Both the position numbers and the translations under genes were made by a program. A DNA stretch of 64,000 nucleotides from Caproicibacter sp046707225. Its GTDB lineage: Bacteria > Bacillota > Clostridia > Oscillospirales > Acutalibacteraceae. Location: the NCBI RefSeq assembly GCF_046707225.1, contig NZ_JBJKOP010000008.1, forward strand, positions 1 through 64,000, in the 5' to 3' direction. Of the stretch, positions 43,602-52,371 are shown one piece after another; within the stretch, counting starts at the first letter, position 1; the number at the start of each line of letters is the position of its first letter. Below the pieces are notes generated by a model. It was not told the origin of the DNA. It was given only the letters and a program-made list of their open reading frames with translations, and did no database searches.

Positions 43602-44590
43602 ACCAGTCGCCTCCCCGTTCCGTTTTTTGCAAGCCGCAGCTGCTCTTCTACCGGAAGGTGGATCCACCGGTTCCAGGATTCCGGATTGCTGGCATGGAGG
43701 GCTTTGGAGTAGTCGGAAAGTACGGCTTGATCGCTCTCTTCCGCCTGTGCGAAACAGCTGAGGGATTCTTCTTCCTGACTGGTCAGCGGATCGACCGGGG
43801 TGCGCTTGCGCGGGGAAATCTGTTTGCACAGATATTTCGCCTCCCGGTCAAGGCCGCAGATTTCCGGCTGATTGGAGCTTTGCAGGCTTTCTCCCGTAAA
43901 ATACAGATAAGGGCTGTTGTCCTGCAGCCACTTCATGAAATTCCGGTACTGGGTCTCCCATCGGCGGGAATCCGCGCCGATGTCGGGAAGATGCAGGAGC
44001 AGGTGGGCAAGTTCCCGGTCCCTTGCGTTCGCGGAACGCAGGTACGGCGCGAGGTACCGCAGCGCATTCGGGTCGTGCGACTGGAAAAAGGCCCAGATCA
44101 GGTCGTGCAGATATCCCTTTTTGCGGTTGCGTCGAAAAATAAGGGCTGCCAGTCCGGGCAGAATGGATGTTTCGCGGTATCTTCTCGTCAGTACGGAGGC
44201 CGAGAGATCAAGAATTTCGTCGTAATCGTCGCTCATTCCGTCGTTTTCCGCTCCCGTCTGGAAGATCCATAGAAAAGCGGCGTGAACGTTTTCGTCCGTA
44301 TAAGAAATTCCGCCGCCGGGCAGCGCCTTTTTTTCTTCCAGAACTTTATCACAAATCTGCAGCGCAGCCCGGATTTTTTCGCTGAGTCTGTCGTTCAGAC
44401 CGGCTTCTTCAATCTGTGGCTTCAGCGAGAACAGGGTTGCGAAGCGCAGCCCTTCGTCATTCAGCAGGCGCGGCGCGGCTTCCTTTTGCTTTCCGATAAT
44501 TTCCTGAAAACGCCTTTTGCAGGCGTTGATGCCGCGATTTCGCCGGACATATTCCAAAGTGCCGACGGGTGCGCGGGAATCGGAATACAT
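43598..44590 (-). CDS. Unrecognised protein, translationally coupled to tgl
   Basis: 330 residues. I do not recognise the family. It looks soluble and largely helical, rich in Arg, Leu and Glu, with an Arg/Lys-rich start (TLEYVRRNRGINACKRRFQE), a helical middle resembling HEAT-like solenoids (ALRYLAPYLRSANARDRELA, then H-L-L-L-H-L-P) and a tail with no signal peptide. ATG at 44590 follows GAAGGAG. Its stop overlaps the tgl start by 4 bp, so it is probably made in the sporulation compartment and may be a Tgl substrate, partner or coat morphogenetic factor. Inference only. Confidence 0.75.
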   Translation of the reverse strand: MYSDSRAPVGTLEYVRRNRGINACKRRFQEIIGKQKEAAPRLLNDEGLRFATLFSLKPQIEEAGLNDRLSEKIRAALQICDKVLEEKKALPGGGISYTDENVHAAFLWIFQTGAENDGMSDDYDEILDLSASVLTRRYRETSILPGLAALIFRRNRKKGYLHDLIWAFFQSHDPNALRYLAPYLRSANARDRELAHLLLHLPDIGADSRRWETQYRNFMKWLQDNSPYLYFTGESLQSSNQPEICGLDREAKYLCKQISPRKRTPVDPLTSQEEESLSCFAQAEESDQAVLSDYSKALHASNPESWNRWIHLPVEEQLRLAKNGTGRRLV

Positions 44591-44682
44591 ATAATCTCCT
44601 TCTTTCACCGTTCGGATTCTGTTTCTAATCCATTTTATCGGAAATCGGGAGTTTTGTTTCCGTATTTGTTGATGCGATGCAG

Positions 44683-44722
44683 CGAAAAAACCGCCGCTCT
44701 GGAAGTCACAGAGCGGCGGTTT
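44683..44722 (-). terminator. Terminator of the peptide-binding lipoprotein gene
   Basis: AAACCGCCGCTCT pairs with AGAGCGGCGGTTT, 13 bp, loop of 9; followed on the minus strand by TTTTTTCGC. Confidence 0.92.
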
Positions 44723-44734
44723 GCCGCAGTATCT

Positions 44735-46360
44735 TTATTCCTTGCCCGCGCCGATAAAATCGACGCCGCCCTGATAGGGGTGGAACACAATCCCGGTCAC
44801 GCCCTTTGCCATGGCGTAATAGCGTTTGCCGTAGTACAGGGGATAGAACACGGCCTGACGGCTTAAATATTCTTCCGCCGCCGCGTAGTCGTCGGCGGCC
44901 TTTACCCCGTCTCCGGTTTCCCCCTTGGAAAGCAGGGCGTCGTACGCGGTGTTGCTGTATTTCGTAAAGTTCCCGTCGGCTCCGCTACGGAACAGGGACA
45001 AAACCGAAAGAGGCCCGTCGCTGTCGGGAGTGATCGGAGCAAGCGCGATTTGATAGTTCCCGGACTTCACCTTGGAAAGAAGATCACTTTTGTCCATTGC
45101 TTCCATATTAAAATAATTGTGAAACTGTGAGTTCCAGGATATAATCATTTCGTTAAGCATCAGCTTAACGTTTTCGTCATTCGGGCACAGAACGCTGACG
45201 GATTCCATTTTGTCTTCCTTGGAAAATCCGAGTTCCCTTAGCCCGTTCGCGAGGGTCTGCGCGGCCCCCGCGTCCTGGGAAAGCAGAAACGGGTCGCCTG
45301 CCAGTTTCCGGTAGTTCTGCCCCAGAAATGTGGTGCCGGGCAAAAGAACGGAGTCCGCGGCAGACGTGTCCTGCGGCAGATGCGACAGGACTTTTTTCCG
45401 GTCCAGCGCCTGAACAAAGGCTTTGCGGACATCCACGTTTTTCATCAGATCGGACGAGGTGTTAAAACAAAGTCCCCAGGTCGTGTCCTGAAACGATACG
45501 ATGGAGCAGCCGTCGGCCGAAGCTTTCCCGGCCTGAGCGGCGGAGACCGAAACGGCGTCTACGACCCCGTTTTTTAACGTGGCCACAGGTTTGCTGAGGT
45601 CAAGGCTGTCCCCCTCAATCTGAAGATCAACGTTGGACGGCAGGGGCGCCGTGCCGCCGTGATAGGTTGCGGAGCGCCTCAGATTCAGATACTGGTCGTG
45701 AGCCCAGCCGTATTTTCCGTCGATGCGGAACGGACCGTTTCCCAGAACATAGGAGGCTTCAAGTCCGTAGCGGCCGGAGGTCGATTCGAAAAAATCCCGG
45801 CTGCAGGGCATAAAAACGGCGTTCGCCGTCTGCTTGGGGAAATCCGGATAGGAATATTCCAGATCGACTTTCAGTGTGCGGCTGTCCACGGCCGAGACCC
45901 CCAGCTTTTCCGGCGACAGTTTTCCGGAGCTGATTTGCCGGGCGTTTTTCAGGCAGAACATCTGCGAGCAGACCGGCGAACCCGTTTGCGGGGACACGGC
46001 CCGTTGGAAAGCGTAGACGAAGTCGTTCGCGGTAACGGGTTTTTTATTGCTCCATTCCGCGTCGCTGCGCAGGTAAAAGGTAAACTCCGTGCTGTCCGTA
46101 TTGGCCTGCCACCGTTCGGCCACTCCGGGCTTGGCAGCTCCGTCCGCGCCGAGTCTTGCCAGTCCCTCAAAAAGTGCCTCGATCGCAATAATGGACGAGG
46201 AGTCCGAGGCAATCTGCGGATCCAGCGTTTTCGGGTCGCTTTTCAGGCCATATAAAATTGTTTTGTCCGCGTTTGACGGCCTGCTGTTTTTGCAGCCCGT
46301 CATGGAAAGCAAAAGAACGGCGAGCGCAAGGAAAACGGAGACCATTTTCCTGTTTTGCAA
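44735..46360 (-). CDS. Oligopeptide ABC transporter substrate-binding lipoprotein (SBP family 5)
   Basis: 541 residues. Lipoprotein signal VSVFLALAVLLLSMTGC with Cys near residue 22. Family 5 blocks LYGLKSDPKTLDPQIASDSSS, W-S-N-K-K-P-V-T-A-N-D-F-V-Y-A-F-Q-R-A-V and AFVQALDRKKVLSHLPQD are present. It captures peptides outside the cell. The TTG start follows GGGAGGGG. No permease or ATPase genes accompany it, so it must work with a transporter elsewhere or act as a sensor. Confidence 0.92.
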   Translation of the reverse strand: MQNRKMVSVFLALAVLLLSMTGCKNSRPSNADKTILYGLKSDPKTLDPQIASDSSSIIAIEALFEGLARLGADGAAKPGVAERWQANTDSTEFTFYLRSDAEWSNKKPVTANDFVYAFQRAVSPQTGSPVCSQMFCLKNARQISSGKLSPEKLGVSAVDSRTLKVDLEYSYPDFPKQTANAVFMPCSRDFFESTSGRYGLEASYVLGNGPFRIDGKYGWAHDQYLNLRRSATYHGGTAPLPSNVDLQIEGDSLDLSKPVATLKNGVVDAVSVSAAQAGKASADGCSIVSFQDTTWGLCFNTSSDLMKNVDVRKAFVQALDRKKVLSHLPQDTSAADSVLLPGTTFLGQNYRKLAGDPFLLSQDAGAAQTLANGLRELGFSKEDKMESVSVLCPNDENVKLMLNEMIISWNSQFHNYFNMEAMDKSDLLSKVKSGNYQIALAPITPDSDGPLSVLSLFRSGADGNFTKYSNTAYDALLSKGETGDGVKAADDYAAAEEYLSRQAVFYPLYYGKRYYAMAKGVTGIVFHPYQGGVDFIGAGKE

Positions 46361-46534
46361 TGGATACCCCTCCCGGCGGTAATAATATCGATATTTTAAC
46401 ATCTTTTTCAACCTAATTCAAATTGCAGCAGGAAGGCTGACGCCGTCGGCCTGAAATCGGAAGCAAAATTGCGGCGCGATGTTGCTTTCTGCGTTGGCTG
46501 AGCCTGCAAAATTCGGTCACGTGCAGGGAAACAT

Positions 46535-46562
46535 GTTCCATACAGGAACTTTATGGTATAAT
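46535..46562 (+). promoter_or_regulatory. Promoter and inverted repeat of the LytTR-exporter unit
   Basis: -10 TATAAT (46557-46562); the -35 region is TGTTCC, poor, and lies in the inverted repeat GTTCC-ATACA-GGAAC (46535-46549). A weak -35 covered by a repeat suits activation or autoregulation by the LytTR protein. Confidence 0.5.
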
Positions 46563-46596
46563 GGAATCAATCTTGCGTGCGGGGTGAAAAAACAAC

Positions 46597-47031
46597 TTGA
46601 AGATCATTATTGAGGAGCTGATGGAAGGCGAAGAAGAGCAGATTGTGATTCGCTGCCGGGAAATGTCACATGAAATCCTGCGGGCAATCTCCCTTTTCAA
46701 GTCTCAGGATGCCATGGTCGCCTACGAGGGAAATGAGATTTATCGTATTAAGCCCTCGGATATTTATTATATTGAAGTTGTTGACAATAAAACATTCGTA
46801 TATGAAAAAAAGAAAGTTTATGAATCAAAACAAAAGCTTTATGAGCTGGAGGAATCCCTGTCGGCCGGCAGTTTTCTGCGCGTCTCCAAATCGGTTCTTC
46901 TCAATTTAGGGAAAATCCGGTCGCTCAGTCCCGCTTTCAGCGGACGGTTTGAAGCGCTCTTGGATAACGGAGAAAAAGTGGTGATATCCCGGCAGTACAT
47001 AGGCGATTTAAAAAAGAGACTCGGTATATAG
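46597..47031 (+). CDS. LytTR-domain DNA-binding regulator
   Basis: 144 residues. The C-terminal half is a LytTR domain (IYRIKPSDIYYIEVVDNKTF, FLRVSKSVLLNLGKIRSLSP, SRQYIGDLKKRLGI); the N-terminal half has no receiver Asp. Starts with TTG. It is followed by a DUF3021 membrane gene, a pair known as regulator-plus-membrane-inhibitor units (LytTR regulatory systems), and then by an ABC exporter it probably controls. Confidence 0.93.
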   Translation: MKIIIEELMEGEEEQIVIRCREMSHEILRAISLFKSQDAMVAYEGNEIYRIKPSDIYYIEVVDNKTFVYEKKKVYESKQKLYELEESLSAGSFLRVSKSVLLNLGKIRSLSPAFSGRFEALLDNGEKVVISRQYIGDLKKRLGI

Positions 47032-47043
47032 GAGGAATCAGCG

Positions 47044-47478
47044 GTGCGTCTTGATGAATTGTTCAAAGCAATGTTCAGGTCCTTTTTTGTAATTACTACG
47101 GGGGTTGTCGCTTCTATGTATCTTTACTGTGCCCTGCTCAGCCCCGGGGCGGTGTTTACCGTGAAAGACATCGGCAGAATTTTGCTGATGGCCTTTGTCG
47201 GTGACCTGCCTCTCTTGCTGTTCTGGTCGCGAAGGGAGCTGAGTAAACGCCGCTATTTTATCAGAAGAATTGTCCACATGGCGGTTCTTGCCCTCCTACT
47301 GCTGTATTTTGCGTCGCTTTGGGACTGGATCAGTCTGGATAAAGCAGGAGAGGTTGCTGTGTTCCTATTGTGTGTTCTGGCCGTTTACGTCATCGTCATG
47401 TTTGTTGCAGTACTCCGGGATAAAAAGCTGTCGGACCGTATGAATCGAAAGCTGAAGGAACGTTACCATACCCGGTGA
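47044..47478 (+). CDS. DUF3021 membrane protein
   Basis: 144 residues, four hydrophobic helices (for instance ITTGVVASMYLYCALLSPGA and VAVFLLCVLAVYVIVMFVAV) and a basic tail (SDRMNRKLKERYHTR). DUF3021 proteins accompany LytTR regulators and are thought to hold them inactive at the membrane. GTG start after AGGAGG, 12 bp from the LytTR gene. Confidence 0.88.
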   Translation: MRLDELFKAMFRSFFVITTGVVASMYLYCALLSPGAVFTVKDIGRILLMAFVGDLPLLLFWSRRELSKRRYFIRRIVHMAVLALLLLYFASLWDWISLDKAGEVAVFLLCVLAVYVIVMFVAVLRDKKLSDRMNRKLKERYHTR

Positions 47479-47617
47479 ATTTAATAGGCGGGGGAAAAGT
47501 TCACGCAGCTTACCGTGCTTTTTTTACAGTTTGCGTCCTTTTAAGCGCAGCATACGGTTTTTCGATTGCACAGTTACCGCCATTTTGATAAAGTAGCTTC
47601 AGAAAGGGGTTATCGCA

Positions 47618-48532
47618 TTGAATAAGATGGTTGAGGTCAACGGGATGAAGAAAAATTTCGGGAATATTGAGGCTGTAAAAGGAATCAGCTTTTACGTGGA
47701 GCAGGGAAAGCTTTTTTCTTTTCTCGGCCCCAACGGCGCCGGAAAGTCGACGACGATACAAATTCTTTGCACTCTTCTCAGCTACGACGGCGGAACGGTG
47801 ACGATCGACGGGATGGATTTAAGCCGGGACAGCCGGAATATCCGTCGGGAAATCGGCGTGGTGTTTCAGGAAAATATGCTCGATTCGCTTCTGACCGTTC
47901 GGGAAAACCTCACAATTCGCGCGGGGCTTTACACAAAGGAGAAAGTGGTGATTCAACGGGCTGTTTCCGAGGCGGCCCGGGTTACGGAACTGAATGAGTA
48001 TATGGACCGTCCGTACGGCAAGCTGTCCGGGGGGCAAAAGCGCAGAGCCGATATTGCCCGTGCTTTGCTTCATACGCCGAAAATTCTGTTTCTCGACGAG
48101 CCCACGACCGGGCTCGACCCGCAGTCCAGAAGGAATATCTGGGAAACCGTGCGAAAGCTGCAGACGGAAACCGGGCTGACCGTCTTTTTGACGACGCATT
48201 ACATGGAAGAAGCGGCTGAATCCGACTATGTCATTGTGATCGACCATGGGGAAGCAGCCGCCAGGGGCACGCCGGCGGAACTGAAATCACAGTATGCCGG
48301 CGACACGCTTCAAATAAGTGCAAAAAAGGAAAAAGAACTTCGTGACGCGCTGCAAGAAATGAAAGCGGACTTTACCGCTTCCGGTGGAAAAGTAATCGTA
48401 AAGCTTTCGGATACCGTAAGCGCGATTCCGGTGTTAACACGCTGTGAACCGTTTATCAGCAGCTTTGAAGTGCTGCAGGGTACGATGGACGAGGCATTCA
48501 TCGGCATCACCGGAAAGGAGCTGAGAGAATGA
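47618..48532 (+). CDS. ABC transporter ATP-binding protein (drug/lipid exporter type)
   Basis: 304 residues. Walker A GPNGAGKSTT, signature LSGGQKRRADIARAL, Walker B ILFLDEPTTGLDP, H-loop TTHYMEEA. The C-terminal 80 residues are the extension of DrrA/CcmA-like exporters. TTG start with AAAGGGG. Overlaps the permease gene by 4 bp. Confidence 0.95.
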   Translation: MNKMVEVNGMKKNFGNIEAVKGISFYVEQGKLFSFLGPNGAGKSTTIQILCTLLSYDGGTVTIDGMDLSRDSRNIRREIGVVFQENMLDSLLTVRENLTIRAGLYTKEKVVIQRAVSEAARVTELNEYMDRPYGKLSGGQKRRADIARALLHTPKILFLDEPTTGLDPQSRRNIWETVRKLQTETGLTVFLTTHYMEEAAESDYVIVIDHGEAAARGTPAELKSQYAGDTLQISAKKEKELRDALQEMKADFTASGGKVIVKLSDTVSAIPVLTRCEPFISSFEVLQGTMDEAFIGITGKELRE

Positions 48533-49389
48533 ACGTTTTAATCAGACGGAATGTAAAGCTTTATTTTCGCGACAGAAGCGCGGTTTTCTTTTCCCTTCTG
48601 GCGGTCATCATTATCATCGGTCTGTATGCGCTTTTTCTGGGCGGTGTGTGGATTCCGAGCTCGCTCAAGGGAATTCCTTCGGTGGATTATCTGATGAACA
48701 GCTGGCTGATGGCGGGACTTCTGTCCGTTGTATCCGTGACGACGACCATGGGAGCCTTCGGAATTATGATCGACGACAAAACGCGCAGAATCGACCGGGA
48801 CTTTTTCGCTTCTCCGGTGAAGCGGAGCGGGATCGCGGCGGGATATATCGGAAGCTCGTTTTTGATCGGCGTAATCATGTCGCTGATTACAGCCGTTTTA
48901 GCGGAACTTTATATCACCTCGAAAGGCGGGGGATGGCTCCCTGCGGTAAGTCTGCTCCGGGTATTCGGCCTGATTCTGCTCGCGACTCTGACGAATACCT
49001 CCATGGTATGCTTTTTGGTATCTTTCTTTAACAGTCAAAACTCATTTGGAACGGCAAGCACCGTAATCGGGACTCTGATCGGATTTTTGACAGGCATTTA
49101 TCTTCCCATAGGGGAACTTCCCGCCTCGGTGCAGACGGTGATCAAGCTGTTTCCACCCTCTCATGCGGCGCTTTTGTTTCGTCAGGTGATGGTGGAGGCC
49201 CCGATGAAAACGGCCTTTGCGGGGGCTCCGTATGATATGGTGCGGGAATTCAAGGAATATATGGGCATAGAGTTTTCCGTGGGGGGACAGGAGCTTGCGC
49301 CATGGGTCAGTGCCGTGGTCCTGCTGGTTTCCGCAGTCGTTTTTTACGGATTGTCGGTTCTTAATCTCTCCAGAAAGAAGAAAGACTAA
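48529..49389 (+). CDS. ABC-2 type permease
   Basis: 286 residues, six membrane helices (FFSLLAVIIIIGLYALFLGG; IAAGYIGSSFLIGVIMSLIT; VFGLILLATLTNTSMVCFLV and so on) with an N-terminal cytosolic start. It forms the pore of the exporter with the ATPase. Substrate unknown; antibiotics, lipids or peptides are usual for LytTR-linked exporters. Confidence 0.93.
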   Translation: MNVLIRRNVKLYFRDRSAVFFSLLAVIIIIGLYALFLGGVWIPSSLKGIPSVDYLMNSWLMAGLLSVVSVTTTMGAFGIMIDDKTRRIDRDFFASPVKRSGIAAGYIGSSFLIGVIMSLITAVLAELYITSKGGGWLPAVSLLRVFGLILLATLTNTSMVCFLVSFFNSQNSFGTASTVIGTLIGFLTGIYLPIGELPASVQTVIKLFPPSHAALLFRQVMVEAPMKTAFAGAPYDMVREFKEYMGIEFSVGGQELAPWVSAVVLLVSAVVFYGLSVLNLSRKKKD

Positions 49390-49463
49390 GAGCTTTTTTC
49401 AGAGAAAAATGAATCGGACAATTCCGTTTCTTGTCTGCCCTGAACGGAAAACGGCTGCCTAAA

Positions 49464-49964
49464 TTAGAAATGATGAGAATGGGCCAGATCGAACAGTTTT
49501 GTCCGCTCAAGAATTTTCAGCAGCACGACGGAAATAGCAGAACCAATTAAAGAGCTGACCATAAACGGCAGAACATAAGTGAAAAGGGCCGCCGGAGCCG
49601 ACAGAAGATAAGCGGCGACGGGGTATGCGGCCAGCGCCCCCAGGATTCCCGTTCCCGCGACTTCCCCCAAATAGGCGGCGGACAGCTTGTGAAAACGATG
49701 ATAAAGCAGTCCGCTGCAAAGCGCGCCGATCATACTGCCCGGGAATGCCAGAAAGCTCCCCGTACCCAGCATGACGCGAAGCAGGGAGGTAATAAACGCC
49801 ATTGCGACGGCATAAGCCGGGCCGAGCATGACCGCGGCGAGCACGTTGAGCAGCGACTGAATCGGGTAGCATTTTGCAAGGCCGGTCGGAATATAAAAGG
49901 CGGATAAAACAACGCCAAGTGCGGCAAACAGTCCGGTCAATACGATTTTTCTCAAGTCTTTCAT
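49464..49964 (-). CDS. thiW: Thiamin-precursor ECF transporter S component ThiW
   Basis: 166 residues. ALGVVLSAFYIPTGLAKCYP followed by IQSLLNVLAAVMLGPAYA is the ThiW signature; about six helices. It imports a thiazole or other thiamin precursor using the shared ECF module. Start at 49964 lies 7-8 nt after AAGGGG. It is single and lies directly behind a TPP riboswitch with a terminator, so TPP represses it. Confidence 0.93.
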   Translation of the reverse strand: MKDLRKIVLTGLFAALGVVLSAFYIPTGLAKCYPIQSLLNVLAAVMLGPAYAVAMAFITSLLRVMLGTGSFLAFPGSMIGALCSGLLYHRFHKLSAAYLGEVAGTGILGALAAYPVAAYLLSAPAALFTYVLPFMVSSLIGSAISVVLLKILERTKLFDLAHSHHF

Positions 49965-49997
49965 TAAAATCCCCTTCCAATCTTTCAATCATGGTAA

Positions 49998-50041
49998 AAA
50001 AGAAAGCGGGACATGCCGAAAAGGCATATCCCGCTTTCTTC
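49998..50041 (-). terminator. Expression-platform terminator of the TPP riboswitch
   Basis: AAGAAAGCGGG...CCCGCTTTCTT with inner ATGCC/GGCAT pairs; followed on the minus strand by TTTTTTA. Confidence 0.93.
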
Positions 50042-50054
50042 GTAACGGAAATAA

Positions 50055-50142
50055 AGTCCCTTCGTTGGCATTATCCAAATCAGGTTAACGGGTCGAAGTT
50101 CGCGCTAACTTCCTCTCAGCCTGTATCACAAGCTCCCTGCTT
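50055..50142 (-). ncRNA. TPP riboswitch
   Basis: Minus strand carries the THI-box elements GGGAGCTTG, GGCTGAGAGGAAG, GACCCGTTAACCTGATTTGG, ATAATGCCAACGAAGGGA in the right order. It ends 14 nt before the terminator that precedes thiW. Confidence 0.96.
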
Positions 50143-50160
50143 TTGATTCAATTTTCATAG

Positions 50161-50189
50161 ATTGTACTCTTGACGGATGGAGATGTCAA
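50161..50189 (-). promoter_or_regulatory. Promoter of the TPP riboswitch / thiW
   Basis: Minus strand -35 TTGACA (50184-50189), 17 bp, -10 TACAAT (50161-50166). Confidence 0.8.
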
Positions 50190-50282
50190 CCGGCTTTCAC
50201 TTGAAAATGAATGCGGAGCCGTTTTAAAAGGCTCCACGTATTTCTGCTTATGATGAAATTCGGTTTGAGAAAGCTCAGTCCG

Positions 50283-50606
50283 TCAAATTGCGTCGTCTCC
50301 GCTTTCACCGGTTCTAATGCGAACCGCCTCTTCCACAGGGAATACGAATATCTTTCCGTCTCCGATTTCTCCCGTTTTAACGGCCTCACAGATTTTAGAA
50401 ATCAGTTCGGTTACGATCTCGTCGTGCACAACCGTTTCCACCTTGACCTTCGGGAGAAGGTTCAGATTATAAACGGTTCCGTGGTAAACTTCTTTCATGC
50501 CCTTTTGGTTTCCGCATCCGGAGGTCATCGTGACCGTCATGCCATAAATGCAAAGGTTGTTGAGAACGGCCTTTACCTCTTCCAGCTTTTCCGGGCGGAT
50601 AATCAT
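50283..50606 (-). CDS. P-II family nitrogen regulator (GlnB/GlnK-like)
   Basis: 107 residues from the first ATG. IIRPEKLEEVKAVLNNLCIYGMTVT, the T-loop segment GMKEVYHGTVYNLNLLPKVK and KTGEIGDGKIFVFPVEEAVRIRTGESG define P-II. It senses 2-oxoglutarate and ATP/ADP and controls ammonium uptake or glutamine synthesis. Homologues begin M-K-K-I-E; here the codons ACG-AAA-AAG-ATC-GAA lie directly before the ATG and GGGGATGAGG sits at ribosome-site distance from that ACG, so the true start may be a mutated ATG (ACG at 50619-50621). No amtB is adjacent. Confidence 0.88.
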   Translation of the reverse strand: MIIRPEKLEEVKAVLNNLCIYGMTVTMTSGCGNQKGMKEVYHGTVYNLNLLPKVKVETVVHDEIVTELISKICEAVKTGEIGDGKIFVFPVEEAVRIRTGESGDDAI

Positions 50607-50673
50607 TTCGATCTTTTTCGTAACCTCATCCCCTTGTCAGATTTTTTGTATGAAGAAAATCTTATCTGATTTC

Positions 50674-50701
50674 ATTATATCGTTAAGTTCTTCCGAGTCA
50701 A
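50674..50701 (-). promoter_or_regulatory. Promoter of the P-II gene
   Basis: Minus strand -35 TTGACT (50696-50701), 16 bp, -10 TATAAT (50674-50679), about 55 bp before the reading frame. Confidence 0.7.
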
Positions 50702-50789
50702 TACAAGAGGAGATAAAACGAGGAAAATAAACCCCACGGTATTTGAAGAGATCGAATCCCGGATGTTTTACCATACAGGAAAAAGAAAA

Positions 50790-50822
50790 GAGGATCACCC
50801 GTGAAAGGGTCATCCTCTTGTT
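50790..50822 (-). terminator. Terminator of the glycolytic operon
   Basis: AGAGGATCACCC pairs with GGGTCATCCTCT around GTGAAA; followed on the minus strand by TTTCTTTTTCC, 18 bp beyond the gpmI stop. Confidence 0.9.
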
Positions 50823-50839
50823 TTCACAACGATCTTAAT

Positions 50840-52351
50840 TTATTCGATGATGCTTTTTCCTGTCATTTCAGGCGGCTGCGGGAGCCCCAGAATTTTCAGC
50901 ATCGTCGGGGCAATGTCCGCCAGGCGACCGCCGGAGCGCAGCTTGCACGGATAACCGACAACGCAGAACGGAACCGGGTTTGTCGAATGCGCGGTGAAGG
51001 GCGAGCCGTCGGGCTCCTCCATCTGCTCGGCGTTTCCGTGGTCCGCCGTAATCAGAGCAACGCCGTTCATTTCCCGAATCGCTTCGATCACGCGGCCGAC
51101 GCAGGAATCCACGGCTTCCACGGCGGCTTTCGCCGCGTCGAAAATTCCGGTGTGGCCAACCATATCGCAGTTCGCGAAATTTAAAATAATCACATCGTAT
51201 TTGCCGCTGCGAATCCGTTCCACCAGAGCGTCCGTCACCTCGTACGCGCTCATCTCCGGTTTCAGATCGTAAGTCGCGACTTTAGGAGAATTAATTAACA
51301 CACGGTCTTCTCCGGGAGTCACGGTTTCCACGCCGCCGTTGAAGAAAAACGTCACATGGGCGTACTTTTCCGTTTCAGCGATGCGCAGCTGCGTCTTTCC
51401 GTTATGGCTGATGACTTCCGCCAGCGTGTTTTTCAGCTGCTGGGGGCGGAAGGCGACTTCGACATTCGGAATCGTGGCGTCGTACTGCGTCATGCAGACG
51501 AAATGAAGGGGGAAGAAGCCGTTCGCCCGTTCGAACCCGTCAAAATCGGGATCGACAAAGGTACGGGTAATCTGGCGGGCGCGGTCCGGACGGAAATTGA
51601 AGAAAATAACCGAATCGCCGGATGAGATGCAGCCTTCTTTCTCACAGACAACCGGAATGACGAATTCGTCCGTCACGTCGTTTTTGTAAGAGGTTTCCAC
51701 CGCGGCGGCGGGGTCGCGGTTCTGCACGCCTTCGCCGAGAACCATAGCGTCATAGGCCTTTTCGACGCGCTCCCATCTGCGGTCGCGGTCCATCGCGTAA
51801 TAACGGCCCATCACGGTAGCAATTTTGCCGATGCCGATCTCCCGCATTTTGTTCTGGCAGTCCAGAATAAAATCTTTTCCGGAGGCGGGGGGCACGTCGC
51901 GGCCGTCCAAAAACGCGTGAACATACACCTTTTTGCAGCCGCGTTGCTTTGCAAGCTTCAAAAGAGCGTAAAGATGGCTGTTGTGGCTGTGGACGCCGCC
52001 GTCGGACAGCAGGCCCATCAGATGCAGCGCGTGGCCGGAGGAAGCGGCGGCGTCCACTGCGCCGAGCAGGGCGGAATTTTCAAAAAAGTCGCCGTCCTGA
52101 ATCGATTTGGTAATCCGGGTCAATTCCTGGTACACGATGCGGCCGGCGCCGATATTCGTATGCCCGACCTCGGAATTTCCCATCTGCCCGTCGGGAAGGC
52201 CGACGTCCAAGCCGGAAGCACCGATCTGTGTCAGCGGATTTTCTGCGAAAAGACGGTCAAGGTTCGGGGTAGAGGCCGCCTTGATGGCATTGCCGTATTC
52301 CGGCCCAATGCCGAATCCGTCCAAAATCATAAGAATCAGAGGCTTTTTCAT
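50840..52351 (-). CDS. gpmI: 2,3-bisphosphoglycerate-independent phosphoglycerate mutase
   Basis: 503 residues. The alkaline-phosphatase-superfamily serine is in GQMGNSEVGHTNIGAGRIVY (Ser60); DGRDVPP, NFRPDRARQI, CDMVGHTGIFDA and TADHGNAEQM carry the two manganese sites. Converts 3-phosphoglycerate to 2-phosphoglycerate. 20 bp after tpiA, last gene of the operon. Confidence 0.97.
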   Translation of the reverse strand: MKKPLILMILDGFGIGPEYGNAIKAASTPNLDRLFAENPLTQIGASGLDVGLPDGQMGNSEVGHTNIGAGRIVYQELTRITKSIQDGDFFENSALLGAVDAAASSGHALHLMGLLSDGGVHSHNSHLYALLKLAKQRGCKKVYVHAFLDGRDVPPASGKDFILDCQNKMREIGIGKIATVMGRYYAMDRDRRWERVEKAYDAMVLGEGVQNRDPAAAVETSYKNDVTDEFVIPVVCEKEGCISSGDSVIFFNFRPDRARQITRTFVDPDFDGFERANGFFPLHFVCMTQYDATIPNVEVAFRPQQLKNTLAEVISHNGKTQLRIAETEKYAHVTFFFNGGVETVTPGEDRVLINSPKVATYDLKPEMSAYEVTDALVERIRSGKYDVIILNFANCDMVGHTGIFDAAKAAVEAVDSCVGRVIEAIREMNGVALITADHGNAEQMEEPDGSPFTAHSTNPVPFCVVGYPCKLRSGGRLADIAPTMLKILGLPQPPEMTGKSIIE

Positions 52352-52371
52352 TCCTGTACTCCTTTATGGCT

